DNA of 64,000 nt from Candidatus Kapaibacterium sp. (GCA_026003495.1 BPHK01000001.1:1902001-1966000); one strand, 5' to 3'. Positions 26,801-35,611 are shown, counted from the stretch's first letter. The notes: generated by a model from the sequence alone, not told the origin. A program made the numbers and translations.

Positions 26801-28422
26801 GCGAGCACGAACGATTGGCGGTGTTTCTGCAAGCAAGCCAACTCCCGCTGACAATTGTTGAGCCGTTTCTACCAGCGATTTCTCAGCTTCGCGGATCGGC
26901 AGAGGCCTTTGTCCGCATCGAAGGATCGCTGCCGGGGAACATTGAATTTTCGGGAACTGCACGCTACGCGGACGCAGAGTTTCTCGTACCGGCAACGAAC
27001 ATCCGCTACCGCAGCAGCGGAGTGCTTTCACTCCACAATAACGTCCTCGAGCTCGATACGCTCGTGCTCAACAATGACCCTGCCGATTTAATCGGCGGCA
27101 CTGCCCTTGCATCCGGGCGCATAACGTTTCGCGGCTTCCAGCCCGACTCGCTCGACATCCGCATCCGCATTCCTGGCGACCGCGGTTTCCTGGTGATGAG
27201 TTCGGCGACAGCGGCGGTCAATTCGACGATGTACGGGCGAGTGGTCATCTCTACCGACGATGACCGTCGCCAGCGCGAGCTCCGTTTCTACGGCACCATT
27301 GCCGAGCCACGGCTTGGCGGCTTCTTGAGCATCGAAGATGCAGATGTTACCTTCCCACCGACCACTGCTGTTACTGCGCAGACCTCGTCCTTTCGGTACC
27401 AGAAAACAGGCGAAGGCTACCTTGTAACCGATGCAGTCATGATCACACCGCACGCAGACACAAGCATTGGCGACATACCCCCGCGGCAACCGCGTGCACG
27501 TTCTGCTGAGCGGCTGAGCATCGCGCCGGGCTTCACCGAGCGTCTCTTCACGAGTGTGGACGTCAAGCTCCGCCGGCAGATCCGCGTCAAGATGGACTTT
27601 TCGGGTGTCGAGCAACTGGTTGCCTTCGTCGAACAGGAAAACCGCGCCGAGTACTTGCGCTTCATTCGGGATGGCAGCCGACGAACAGAGTTACGTGGTA
27701 CTCTCATCGTAGATCCCAGCTCGACGTACAAGTTCTACAGCACGTTCACAGCGAGCGGGACGCTGCGGTTCACCACCGGCGCACTCGATAACCCGGAGGT
27801 GGATTTGCAAGCGGTTTATGACGGCGAGCGTATCATCGGGAGCGACAACCGACGCGAGCGCTACCGAGTGCTACTCACCATTACCGGTACGAAGCGCCAG
27901 CCGCGGGTGCGAATGACCTATGAACTCAACGGCGAACTCGCACCCGGCATGCGCGGGGACTCCAGCCGCATCATGACGAATGCGCTGTTGCTCCTCCTGT
28001 TCGGTCGTACGCAGGAGGAACTCACCGGCGGTGCCAATGGAAGTGTGGCAACTTCTGCGCTCGACCAAAGCGTCAACGCAGCGCGATCGGCTGCCGTCTC
28101 AGCGTTCTTAACGAACGCACTGCAGGGCGGTGTTATCAAGAACGTCAACGTTGACTTCGGTTCGAGCGATGTCACCAGTCTTTCGCAAGCGCGGATTATG
28201 CTGACCGGGCAACTTTTTGGTGCGAACGTCACGGTCGGTGGCTCAGTGGCAGACTTGGCGCAGAATAGCCAAATCATGCTCGATCTTTCGATCGGTAATG
28301 CACTCGGCATCGAATGGCTCCGGAATCTTGTCGCACAGTTTCAGGCAACTGCGAACCCTGGGCAAAGTCTCTCCCGCCAGCAGAAGCAGTGGGAGTTTCG
28401 CCTGGGCTGGCGGGTGCCGTAG
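23818..28422 (+). CDS. TamB-like translocation/assembly module protein (DUF490/AsmA-like)
   Basis: 1534 residues: basic N-terminus, one membrane helix near residues 28-53 (VRALTLVVATSGSLVVLLGI), then a very long series of beta-repeats and a C-terminal DUF490/TamB domain (DPSSTYKFYSTFTASGTLRF, LLLFGRTQEEL, SQARIMLTGQLFG, ending in FRLGWRVP). TamB family proteins bridge inner and outer membrane and are implicated in phospholipid transport and outer-membrane protein assembly. The start is uncertain: ATGs at 23818, 23827 and 23887 are all in frame. A near-match promoter element TAACTTGC (23803-23810) is very close to the first. Divergent from metG; the GNAT-like gene follows after 28 bases. Confidence 0.85.
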   Translation: MPSMKRRFLRGRLRAQFAGGLSRMRRLVRALTLVVATSGSLVVLLGIALFALGQTETFNRWLAKALQAALREQLNAELSIRSIRVRIFEGVELDSVALVAGGDTLLASPHIELRYIPEALIFRTVAIEVLRIESPRMHLRRLADGTWNFEHLLRPSSTPSGEPPSLLVYVRSFEIRSGTISTDDVGDTVARSQNSARFDPFHAMLTDVRVRVTVLAHLRQRRYTFALDELSFRDSLSGWGIRQASGIVAVDTASLAVTSLSIALPASNITIAKATLGISDTTLPYRARLTLTPLHPTDAYHLLPPELVLGSSLELDATVEGSLDSMRVVLVHAATGRTDLRGHVSFHNFRSNAPLRWNAELRPSLVWWSDVRQLLRWLDLPPIAALDGCRIAVLRARGAGDSLWADVRATTSAGTADLRAVLRIGTPTSYTIDGTFSQVDLAQLDPSLPTSALAGSLALRGEGIETATAHAQLELSLDTSSIAEQHLMHASVRAQLDRSKLLLDSLEAIFPRNGGEEQPRVYGHGTIALTGTNDVELWLGSDHMPLRRLLNSSLAPEVLSAAVTLRSSGSTPDSLRLALNADVTELVLQDRALFPFQLSAALDFDQAGRRIATIRSPQITASIVGRYRLAALGRTVRSHITLTDTLIGWMLGYATGKPTATLPAIESADTVEATFSVHVQSLALLAPLFAPLVIEAEGVLAGSISASGSRSSVALDTLSLRRLIAAEPNGFYLASMPLEATLDVAFAELDRSPRVETARLRVAVDSVLRIGNVRIVRPAIDWRWDGSQLAITSDTAWIENTIPIQVSALLEPQPVSGYTIRVNRALIGLSPTFTWSVAKPLVATMDAGTLTIDAHLRQEQSTATLDLAGNLTAQGPKCRVALRTFDLGTLRAIPTLGGLDLIGQLGGQLDSLVVYADGSWERPQVLINATIGELLYGQIELGQQVGTLDYDGAFLRGGTSLLIKAANGTLQTALDVRLQQVPLDFSLIPFRATIREHERLAVFLQASQLPLTIVEPFLPAISQLRGSAEAFVRIEGSLPGNIEFSGTARYADAEFLVPATNIRYRSSGVLSLHNNVLELDTLVLNNDPADLIGGTALASGRITFRGFQPDSLDIRIRIPGDRGFLVMSSATAAVNSTMYGRVVISTDDDRRQRELRFYGTIAEPRLGGFLSIEDADVTFPPTTAVTAQTSSFRYQKTGEGYLVTDAVMITPHADTSIGDIPPRQPRARSAERLSIAPGFTERLFTSVDVKLRRQIRVKMDFSGVEQLVAFVEQENRAEYLRFIRDGSRRTELRGTLIVDPSSTYKFYSTFTASGTLRFTTGALDNPEVDLQAVYDGERIIGSDNRRERYRVLLTITGTKRQPRVRMTYELNGELAPGMRGDSSRIMTNALLLLLFGRTQEELTGGANGSVATSALDQSVNAARSAAVSAFLTNALQGGVIKNVNVDFGSSDVTSLSQARIMLTGQLFGANVTVGGSVADLAQNSQIMLDLSIGNALGIEWLRNLVAQFQATANPGQSLSRQQKQWEFRLGWRVP

Positions 28423-28450
28423 GGCATGTTCCACTTCGTGTGAGGGCACA

Positions 28451-29581
28451 GTGAACCTTCTTCGGCTCAACGAGCGCAGTCGGCGCGATCGGCTCCGCTT
28501 CGTCAAATCGCAGTGGCGCTTCTACCAGGGCGACCCACACTGGGTACCACCGCTCATTTTCGACCGGATGAAACTGCTCGACGTTCGCCGCAACCCGTTC
28601 TACGAGCATAGCAAGCTCGCACTCTTTCTGGCTGAGGATCGCAGCGGACCGCTCGGCCGCATCGCAGCAATTATCAACGACAACCACAACCACACTCATA
28701 ACGACCGGGTTGGCTTTTTCGGCTTCTACGAGAGCATCCACTCCTATGAGGTCACAAGCGCACTTCTTGATGCTGCTGCTGAGTGGCTCCAGCTCCATGG
28801 GATGACGCACATCCGCGGCCCTGTCAACCCCTCGATGAACGATGAATGCGGGTTGCTCATCGAGGGATTCGACCGTCCGCCGGTCGTCTTGATGCCGTAC
28901 AACCCACCGTACTATCCAGCCTTGCTCGAAGGCTGGGGCCTGCAGAAAGCGATGGACCTCTACGCCTACCTGCTCGATCAGGATAGCTACCGCTCCGAAA
29001 AGCTTAATCGCTTGCTCGATATCGTGCGCCAACGCACCGGCGTTCAGATTCGAGCGATGGATTTCCGCGACCGCACCCAATTCCGCCGCGACGTCGAGAC
29101 CCTTCGGGATTTGTACAACACTGCATGGGAAAAGAACTGGGGTTTTGTGAAAATGACTGATGCTGAGTTCGACTATCTCGCAGCCGACCTCAAGCAAATT
29201 GCCGACCCGAACCTTGTTCTCATCGCCGAAGTAGGTGCTCGTCCCGTCGGCTTTGCGCTGGCGCTGCCGGACATCAACCAGTGCCTCGTCCACAATCGGA
29301 GCGGGCGCTTGCTGCCAGGCCTCTGGCACTTGCTGACAAAACGGAAGCAGATAACGCTCGTGCGAATCATCGTGCTCGGTCTGTTGCCTGAATACCGTCG
29401 CACCGGAATTGATGCAGTACTCTACGCAGAGATTGGTGAACGTGCAAGAGCGCGTGGCGTGCGGTACGGCGAAGCATCCTGGATTCTCGAGACGAATGAC
29501 CCGATGAACCACGCGTTGCAGAACACGATGCACGGCGTCCGCTACAAAACCTACCGGATTTACGAACGCACGATTGAATAG
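28451..29581 (+). CDS. GNAT-like acyltransferase domain protein
   Basis: The GTG at 28451 is preferred because the upstream open frame is only a shadow of the TamB-like gene. The 376-residue product begins NLLRLNERSRRDRLRFV, with YQGDPHWVPPLIFDRMKLLD and GRIAAIINDNHN, a pattern seen in uncharacterised Bacteroidota/Chlorobi GNAT-superfamily proteins. The second half shows an acetyltransferase-like fold (RIIVLGLLPEYRRTGIDAVL, the acetyl-CoA binding region). Cytoplasmic; substrate unknown. Probably co-transcribed with the TamB-like gene. Confidence 0.7.
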   Translation: MNLLRLNERSRRDRLRFVKSQWRFYQGDPHWVPPLIFDRMKLLDVRRNPFYEHSKLALFLAEDRSGPLGRIAAIINDNHNHTHNDRVGFFGFYESIHSYEVTSALLDAAAEWLQLHGMTHIRGPVNPSMNDECGLLIEGFDRPPVVLMPYNPPYYPALLEGWGLQKAMDLYAYLLDQDSYRSEKLNRLLDIVRQRTGVQIRAMDFRDRTQFRRDVETLRDLYNTAWEKNWGFVKMTDAEFDYLAADLKQIADPNLVLIAEVGARPVGFALALPDINQCLVHNRSGRLLPGLWHLLTKRKQITLVRIIVLGLLPEYRRTGIDAVLYAEIGERARARGVRYGEASWILETNDPMNHALQNTMHGVRYKTYRIYERTIE

Positions 29582-29706
29582 CGTGCGAGCACGTTTCCCT
29601 GCGCACCCGACAAAATGTTGTACATCGCTGCACGTTACCTGTACTGGACGGAGCATCCATTTCTCGCATTTTTGTACTGCATGTTGAACCACTTCACACA
29701 ACTGCT

Positions 29707-30075
29707 ATGCGCATCGCCCTCATCACGGCAGTAGCTGCGCTGCTCAGCCTCGCTGGTGGAGCCCAGGAGACAGCGAAAACGCAGGCCTCGCTGGTAACCA
29801 CCACGTTTACAGTTTACGGAAACTGCGGCACGTGCAAGAAGAACATCGAGCGCCCCTTCAAGGAAATGCAAGGGGTCGAGAAAGCGACCTGGGACAAAAA
29901 GACAAAGCAGTTTACGATCACGTACGACCCAACAGTCCTCACCGAGCGACGAATCAAGGAAATCATCGCCGAACAGGGGTACGATAGCGACGACGTCAAA
30001 GCCAGCGATGAAGCATACGCGAAGCTTCCCAAGTGCTGCCGCTATCGCGACGGTAGTTCCCACGATGATCACTAA
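29707..30075 (+). CDS. Exported heavy-metal-associated (HMA) domain protein
   Basis: 122 residues: a signal peptide (MRIALITAVAALLSLAGGAQ) then one HMA domain with the metal-binding GNCGTCK motif (residues 38-44, variant of GMxCxxC). A second Cys pair, PKCCRYRD, lies near the C-terminus. Such periplasmic single-HMA proteins bind copper or a similar soft metal. It is followed after 5 bases by the HYC_CC_PP gene and then a TonB-dependent receptor, so it likely works in uptake or handling of one metal. A one-mismatch promoter element (CATTTTTG, 29667-29674) precedes it. Confidence 0.85.
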   Translation: MRIALITAVAALLSLAGGAQETAKTQASLVTTTFTVYGNCGTCKKNIERPFKEMQGVEKATWDKKTKQFTITYDPTVLTERRIKEIIAEQGYDSDDVKASDEAYAKLPKCCRYRDGSSHDDH

Positions 30076-30080
30076 GCCAG

Positions 30081-30488
30081 ATGCGAGCGATTCGACCAGC
30101 TCTCGGCGGTTTGTTGCTTGCGGTGATGTTCTTGGTCAGCGAGGGCATTGCCGTTAGCCTCCACTGGTGCTGCGGGACGGTCGAATCGCTCGCCGTTTTT
30201 ACGGCAGCGCAACCGAGTTGCTGCGATGAAGGCAGCAGCACGTCCAGTTGCACACTCAACCAATGTGACGAATGCTGCCAGACAACGACTGCCTACCTTT
30301 TGTTACCCGTCAGCTCGCCACGTGCCGGCGAGCGACCAGCGCTGTTGAATTTGTCACCCGCTGTACTACTACCAGCAGTACCGCCACTTTCGATGGCGGT
30401 CACGTTCTTGCTCGACAGGACCTCACTGTTGGCTGAGGGGATACAAGTCCACGCAACACTCCCTCTCTTGCAGCGTTTTCGCCTATAG
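30081..30488 (+). CDS. HYC_CC_PP-family membrane or exported protein
   Basis: 135 residues. An N-terminal hydrophobic segment (LGGLLLAVMFLVSEGIAVSL) is followed by the family hallmark residues: HWCCG, a CC pair (PSCCDEG) and NQCDECC, then a Pro-rich stretch (PAVLLPAVPPL). This small Bacteroidota family is usually found near copper or other metal genes, and the His/Cys content suggests metal binding. Middle gene of the HMA - HYC_CC_PP - receptor operon. Confidence 0.75.
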   Translation: MRAIRPALGGLLLAVMFLVSEGIAVSLHWCCGTVESLAVFTAAQPSCCDEGSSTSSCTLNQCDECCQTTTAYLLLPVSSPRAGERPALLNLSPAVLLPAVPPLSMAVTFLLDRTSLLAEGIQVHATLPLLQRFRL

Positions 30489-30592
30489 TCCACTGCTCGG
30501 AGCTCGGGGACACGTACACCGTGGAGCCAACTCCACCGCCGATACCTTCTTTCTCTCGAATGTTTGTTCAACATTTGCAGTGGACAGCTCAA

Positions 30593-32806
30593 ATGAGAAC
30601 GCTTTCATTGTTTTTGCTCAGCCTAGCTTCAATCGCAGCATTCAGCCAGACTCTGGTTGGCACGATCCGTGGACGTGGGGCCGATGGGTCGCTCGCGCCA
30701 GTTGCCGGTGCACGCCTGCAGTGGAAAGGCACCCAGCGCGGTGCGCTCACCCGCTCCGACGGGAGCTTTTCGATCGAGCGACCACCGGAGAACCGCGAGA
30801 TTGATACACTCATCGTGCATGCGGTTGGCTACCGGAGCGATACAGTCGCCGTTGCCCGCATGCTGCACCATCTTGACCATGTCCTGGAGGCTGAGCTCGT
30901 CGCACGCCCCGTGCACGTCGAAGGCGAAGCGAGCGCCATCGCGACTGCAGAACCGATCCGGACCGAGCTTGTCACTCGGCGGCAGCTCGAGCAATCGGCG
31001 TGCTGCACGCTTGCTGAATCGTTCGAACGCAGTTCCTCGGCAGAGGTGCAGTACTCCGACGCAGTCTTAGGCGCCAAAACAATTCGACTGCTCGGATTGC
31101 GCGGGACTTACACCACGGGACTTATCGAAGCAATCCCATTGTTGCGTGGTGTGACGAATGCCTTCGCACTCGATGACGTTCCCGGCCCGTTTCTCGACTG
31201 CATTGGCATCTCCAAAGGTGCTGCCTCGGTCCTCAGTGGCTACGAGGGCATCACCGGGCAAATCAACGCGGAATTCAAAAAGCCCAATCGCGACGTGCCC
31301 TTCTTTGCCAATGCCTTTGCGAATCAGTTGGGACGGGCTGAGCTGAACCTGACCTCGGCCCAGCAACTGAACTCCGAGCTGTTCACGATGGTCATGCTCC
31401 ACGGTCGCACGTTCCAGCGTGATCTCGATGCCAATCGGGATGGCTTCATGGACATGCCGCGGTTTGGCAACATCAATGGCATTGCCCGTCTTCTCTGGCA
31501 CGAAGGCGACCGTGAAATGCAGCTGGTCATACGCCCAACCTGGGGCAACTACCGCAGCGGGACGATGGGCACCTGGAACAACGGCGTGCAGGGCTACCGC
31601 ATCGAAACGACAACCGAGCGGCTTGACAGCTATGCAAAGCTTGCCTTCAACGAGTTGGAATCGCCGATCGCATCCCAGATTGGGATCCAGCTCGCATTCT
31701 CCGCGCAGCGCCTGACGACAACCGCCAGCACACGCAGCATCAGTGCGCACGAGTCATTGGCGCTTGGCAAGCTGATCGCTGTCGTTGAACCAAGTGATGC
31801 GCTCAAGGTCATTTACGGTATCTCGATGCTCTACGACACTCCGCAGGAGAAACTCGACTCCCTGGCGCGCCAGCGTACCGAATACGTTCCTGGCATCTTC
31901 GCAGAAGGAACATGGACGCCGTCATCAACCCTTACAGCAACACTCGGCATCCGTCACGACTGGCATAACCTCTTCGGCTCGCAGCTGACCCCGCGCATGC
32001 ACATCAAGTACGCACCGACGGAGCTTATCACGCTGCGCATGTCTGCTGGGACTGGGATGCGCGTGCCCTTCGTGATCGCTGATAACGTTGCAGCCTTCCT
32101 GAATAACCGGCAGGTAATACTCGACTCGGCAATCCTGCCGGAGCGTGCGTTCAACGTCGGTGGCGGCATCACAGCGATTGTTCCCATCGGCGAGCGCAGT
32201 ATCACGATTGATGGCGAGTTCTACCACACGCGCTTTTGGCGACAGCTTGTCACCGACTTCGATCGTTCGGCGCGGCAAGTGGCGATTGTCTATGCAGACC
32301 GTGGCTATGCGAATAGTGCGCTCGTCCAGCTTGCAACGACAGTTCTTCCTCGGCTTGATCTGACGGTTGCCTATCGCCTCATCGACACCTATGCGCTGAC
32401 CGGCGGCACACTTCGACTCCAGCCGCTGCTGTCGCCCCATCGTATTCTCCTCTCTGCAAGCTACCGCACGAGCGACAACGTCTGGGAAATCAATCCACTG
32501 TTGGTTTGGTACAGTAGCGGACGCATCCCCACGACCGCAGATAATCCACTGCAATACCAGCTGGGTGAGCGCTTTCCGGACTACGTCCGCGCCTCACTGC
32601 AGATCAATTACCGCCCGCAATCGAGCCCGTGGGAGTTCTACATCGGCGCCGAAAACATTGGCAACATTCTCCAGCCCGTTGCGGTGCTGGCAGCCGATCG
32701 CCCCGCCTCACCCTATTTCGATGCATCGCTCGTGTGGGGACCGCTCGACCAGCGCACGGTTTATGCAGGTGTGCGTTTGCGGCTCGGAGAGCCGTTCGAG
32801 GAATAA
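30593..32806 (+). CDS. TonB-dependent outer-membrane receptor, metal-linked family
   Basis: The ATG at 30593 gives a signal peptide (MRTLSLFLLSLASIAAFSQ) and a 737-residue protein. A carboxypeptidase-regulatory-like domain follows (LVGTIRGRGADGSL...GARLQWKG). The plug contains QSACCTLAESFERSSSAEV and YSDAVLGAKTIRLLGLRG, a double-Cys plug typical of Bacteroidota receptors encoded beside HMA proteins. The rest is a 22-strand-type barrel. It probably imports a metal chelate, using TonB-ExbBD encoded elsewhere. A near-match promoter element (AATGTTTG, 30559-30566) suggests it may also have its own transcription start. Confidence 0.88.
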   Translation: MRTLSLFLLSLASIAAFSQTLVGTIRGRGADGSLAPVAGARLQWKGTQRGALTRSDGSFSIERPPENREIDTLIVHAVGYRSDTVAVARMLHHLDHVLEAELVARPVHVEGEASAIATAEPIRTELVTRRQLEQSACCTLAESFERSSSAEVQYSDAVLGAKTIRLLGLRGTYTTGLIEAIPLLRGVTNAFALDDVPGPFLDCIGISKGAASVLSGYEGITGQINAEFKKPNRDVPFFANAFANQLGRAELNLTSAQQLNSELFTMVMLHGRTFQRDLDANRDGFMDMPRFGNINGIARLLWHEGDREMQLVIRPTWGNYRSGTMGTWNNGVQGYRIETTTERLDSYAKLAFNELESPIASQIGIQLAFSAQRLTTTASTRSISAHESLALGKLIAVVEPSDALKVIYGISMLYDTPQEKLDSLARQRTEYVPGIFAEGTWTPSSTLTATLGIRHDWHNLFGSQLTPRMHIKYAPTELITLRMSAGTGMRVPFVIADNVAAFLNNRQVILDSAILPERAFNVGGGITAIVPIGERSITIDGEFYHTRFWRQLVTDFDRSARQVAIVYADRGYANSALVQLATTVLPRLDLTVAYRLIDTYALTGGTLRLQPLLSPHRILLSASYRTSDNVWEINPLLVWYSSGRIPTTADNPLQYQLGERFPDYVRASLQINYRPQSSPWEFYIGAENIGNILQPVAVLAADRPASPYFDASLVWGPLDQRTVYAGVRLRLGEPFEE

Positions 32807-32811
32807 CGCAA

Positions 32812-32836
32812 GCGGGGCGAGCGATGCTCGCCCCGC
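32812..32836. terminator. Perfect 11-bp hairpin between convergent genes
   Basis: GCGGGGCGAGC (32812-32822) and GCTCGCCCCGC (32826-32836) with a three-base loop, directly after the receptor gene and facing the end of the thioredoxin-like gene. No T-run on either side, so it is a hairpin that may end transcription from both directions or protect 3' ends. Confidence 0.5.
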
Positions 32837-32909
32837 TGTGCACTTGGACGCTGCTGTCCAACTTGGAGTGTCGAACCTTGCACGTTTGTCGAACTCGTAC
32901 ACGAGCCCG

Positions 32910-33509
32910 TTATTTCTTCCGCCACTTGATCGTGCAGCCGACCGCCTTGGTGAAGCTTGGATCAACCTTCGACCCCGTCTGGAGTGCACTGATAGCATTG
33001 CGCACATACTCCTGCTCGACTGCTTTCGGATCGTCCGGGCTATCGTCAATAGCGCCAATGTACGCTACACGGAATTTCCCATCGCTCTCCCGCTGGAGGA
33101 GGAACACATGCGGCGTACGCGTTGCACCGAAGCGGCGAGCGACCTGTTGCGTTTCATCGAAGAGATACTCGAAGGGGTAGTTCTTTTCCTTGGCGCGCTT
33201 GACCATATTCTCGAACGAATCTTCTGAGACCTGACTCGGATCGTTCGGGTTGATGGCAACAACCGGATAGCCTTCGGGTGCATAGTCATCGTGGAGCGCG
33301 ATGATGCGGTCTTCGTACTTTTTCGCGTAGGGACAGTGGTTGCACGTGAAGACAACGATCGCTCCACGCACATCACCCAGCGAGGCGAGCGAAACAGTCT
33401 TCCCGCTCGTTGAGCGCAGCGAGAAGTCTTCGACCACCTCACCTGTGCGGTAACCCTGGGCCAGTGCAACTGCTGCGAGTATCAACCCAAGCGTCATCGT
33501 GCGATACAT
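32910..33509 (-). CDS. Exported thioredoxin-fold (peroxiredoxin/TlpA-like) protein
   Basis: The ATG at 33509 gives a short signal peptide (MYRTMTLGLILAAVALAQG) and 199 residues. The AhpC/TSA-like fold reads EVVEDFSLRSTSGKTVSLAS, and the redox motif is VVFTCNHCPYAKKYEDR, i.e. CNHC. Later FGATRTPHVFLL carries the cis-proline. Members of this subfamily with CNHCP are common in Bacteroidota and Planctomycetes as periplasmic thiol proteins of unknown partner. A promoter-like TATTTTTG lies 44 bases upstream. Confidence 0.82.
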   Translation of the reverse strand: MYRTMTLGLILAAVALAQGYRTGEVVEDFSLRSTSGKTVSLASLGDVRGAIVVFTCNHCPYAKKYEDRIIALHDDYAPEGYPVVAINPNDPSQVSEDSFENMVKRAKEKNYPFEYLFDETQQVARRFGATRTPHVFLLQRESDGKFRVAYIGAIDDSPDDPKAVEQEYVRNAISALQTGSKVDPSFTKAVGCTIKWRKK

Positions 33510-33552
33510 CGTCAGCTCTACTCCAATGTTCGACAATTGTTCGTGGCTTGGG

Positions 33553-33560
33553 CAAAAATA
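33553..33560 (-). promoter_or_regulatory. TAnnTTTG promoter -7 element before the thioredoxin-like gene
   Basis: On the minus strand TATTTTTG (33560-33553) ends 44 bases before the ATG at 33509, a longer leader than at the other sites. Confidence 0.35.
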
Positions 33561-33568
33561 TGCCACGT

Positions 33569-35611
33569 TCAGTGTTCTGCACACTGTGGCTGGCAGAGCA
33601 CAACTGTCGAGCCTGGCACAGGGATCGTACCTGCAATGACGCGCTGCTCTGGCATTGGAACTTCCACTCGCACTTCGATTGAGCGGCGTTCGCTGAAGTC
33701 ACGGTTTTCCTGCGAAACAGCCTTCCCGACGGCAACAACCTCGATTTGATCGCGGACTTTGAGCAAGGCGTAAGCCGGGACGAACTCATCCCACAATCGG
33801 TCGAGCAATATTGCTGCGTAATATGCCCGGAGCTGCGAGAGCAGGTAGTTGCCACCTGCTTTCGAGCGGATGAACGCAAGGCGCCCACCGCCGACAAGCG
33901 AATCACCACTGATGTAGGGGCTATCGCGAGTATCGAGCCGTACAACACCATAGCGAGTCGGAATCGTCGGTCCGGTATACAGGCAGGAGGGATCGAGCGG
34001 ACGCGGGTCAGTCCACCCCGTCACGGTAACAGTTACGCGTTTCCCCTCTGCTGCTGCGCGCTGCACACACGGCGCTTGGAGAGCCGACGTCATCGAGTTG
34101 ATGATGCGCTCGAGCGCAGCATCAACATCCTGGGCGAAGAGCGTCCCTTTACTACGAGCTTCGGCCATGTCTATACATGCACTGCCCTCACGACGGATGA
34201 GTTCAACATGCGGCGGAATGAAGACCAGGCGATAGCGAAAGATTTCGTTTTCCTGGCAAACGAGCACCGGCTGTTCGTACGTAACGACCGTGCAGGTGTC
34301 GAGCAGAAGGATCGGGGTGCACGGCAACCATGGGGCGTAGTGCACCGTCGTCGGACACCAATACCCCGTCACAAAAAATCGAACGTTCTTGACCGGGAAA
34401 TCTTGGACACACCGAGGCGAAACCAACGCTGCAGTATCCCAGACGACAAGTGTGTGCACAGGTGGTTCTTTGCAGAGGCTGCTGAGTACAAGTGTATCGC
34501 GCGAGGAAACGTACCGCGGTGAATGTACTTCGGCTGCGACTTCCCATCGCACGAACGCGCGCATCGGGAGAGGGAACCGAACTACTCCGTCCGCATTCGT
34601 CGTTACCGTTCGTAGCTCGCCGCTTGCAAGATCGCGCACCTGGACCGGGCGGTCGCGATAGACGCTGATCGAATCTTCCACTGCACCAGTGAGCCAGTCC
34701 ACGACACGGCTCCGAACGACGACGAGAACGGTGAGCGAATCTTCTGCTTGTGGTGGCCGGCGAAGAGCGAAGATGTCGTAATCGCCACGCTGCGTTCGGT
34801 TGCTGCTGAACAGAAAGAGCGTTCCGCGTTCACCGAAAGCTGGGCTGCCTTCGTTTGTGCCGCGTTGGTTGACACCAGGGAAGGGCACTGGTTCTGGTGT
34901 GCCAACGGTCTGTCCCGTAGACGGATCGTAGGCTACACGCCAGATGTCGAAGTCGCCGGAGCGATCGGTCGAAAAGTAGAGGTAGCCATCAGCGGCTGCG
35001 TGCGGCGATTGTTCGTTCCACCGCTCCGTTGATACTGCAAGTTTGCTCGGACGGCTCCACGTCGAATCGAGCCAACGACTGACATAGAGATCGGTCCTGC
35101 CGTACTGATGCCCCTCGCGATCAGACGCAAAAAAGAGCAACCGACCATCAGGTGAAAGCGAAGGAGTATCGTCCCACCACTCCGAGCAGACGGAGTCGAG
35201 CCGTGCGATGCTCCACCGGCCATCGTGATAACGCATCTGGTAGAGGTCGTTATCGAAGTCTTTGCCACCGACCAAGCGATTTGAAACAAACACGCCATAG
35301 CTCGGAGTGCAGAGCGGAAACGCAGCACATCCGTTGCGAGCACTGCGCCACGGCTGAGAGGGAATGTTGATTGGCTCTGGTGGCAGAGCAAGCGGGAGAA
35401 GTTGGCCGTTGCTGAGTCTGTAGACCTTCAACATTCGCTCAGAGCCTGAAGTTTGCGCTGTCACCCACAGCTCCGTACCGGCCGAGTCTACGCGGACACT
35501 TACGGCACGCTCATCGCCTGGCGTGTTGAGCGCCGAAAGCAGTTCGACTTGAGCGAGCACAACAGGAGATGCTACCAGCAGAACGGCACCGATCAATTGA
35601 AGGGATAGCAT
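33569..35611 (-). CDS. Exported PD40 propeller protein with CRD-like and OmpA-like domains
   Basis: 680 residues with a signal peptide (LQLIGAVLLVASPVVLAQ). PD40 repeats occupy about residues 140-290 (TPSLSPDGRLLFFASDREG, DGYLYFSTDRSGDFDIWRV, LFLFSSNRTQRGDYDIFAL). A carboxypeptidase-regulatory-like sandwich follows (VQVRDLASGELRTVTTNADG). The C-terminal ~180 residues form a stretched OmpA-like domain (VTVTGWTDPR, NYLLSQLRAYYAAILLD, ERRSIEVRVEV) with an insertion after the first strand. The order matches PorE of the T9SS without its TPRs; a cell-wall-attached periplasmic role is inferred. Its start overlaps the end of the upstream lipoprotein gene by 19 bases. Confidence 0.7.
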   Translation of the reverse strand: MLSLQLIGAVLLVASPVVLAQVELLSALNTPGDERAVSVRVDSAGTELWVTAQTSGSERMLKVYRLSNGQLLPLALPPEPINIPSQPWRSARNGCAAFPLCTPSYGVFVSNRLVGGKDFDNDLYQMRYHDGRWSIARLDSVCSEWWDDTPSLSPDGRLLFFASDREGHQYGRTDLYVSRWLDSTWSRPSKLAVSTERWNEQSPHAAADGYLYFSTDRSGDFDIWRVAYDPSTGQTVGTPEPVPFPGVNQRGTNEGSPAFGERGTLFLFSSNRTQRGDYDIFALRRPPQAEDSLTVLVVVRSRVVDWLTGAVEDSISVYRDRPVQVRDLASGELRTVTTNADGVVRFPLPMRAFVRWEVAAEVHSPRYVSSRDTLVLSSLCKEPPVHTLVVWDTAALVSPRCVQDFPVKNVRFFVTGYWCPTTVHYAPWLPCTPILLLDTCTVVTYEQPVLVCQENEIFRYRLVFIPPHVELIRREGSACIDMAEARSKGTLFAQDVDAALERIINSMTSALQAPCVQRAAAEGKRVTVTVTGWTDPRPLDPSCLYTGPTIPTRYGVVRLDTRDSPYISGDSLVGGGRLAFIRSKAGGNYLLSQLRAYYAAILLDRLWDEFVPAYALLKVRDQIEVVAVGKAVSQENRDFSERRSIEVRVEVPMPEQRVIAGTIPVPGSTVVLCQPQCAEH

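Noticed and set aside
28274-29701. 475-codon open frame opposite the GNAT-like gene
   Set aside because: Antisense to a gene with recognisable family sequence; no start signal or domain of its own.
32812-32836. Classical Rho-independent terminator after the TonB-dependent receptor
   Set aside because: The hairpin is perfect but no T-run follows on either strand, so only a general hairpin is claimed.
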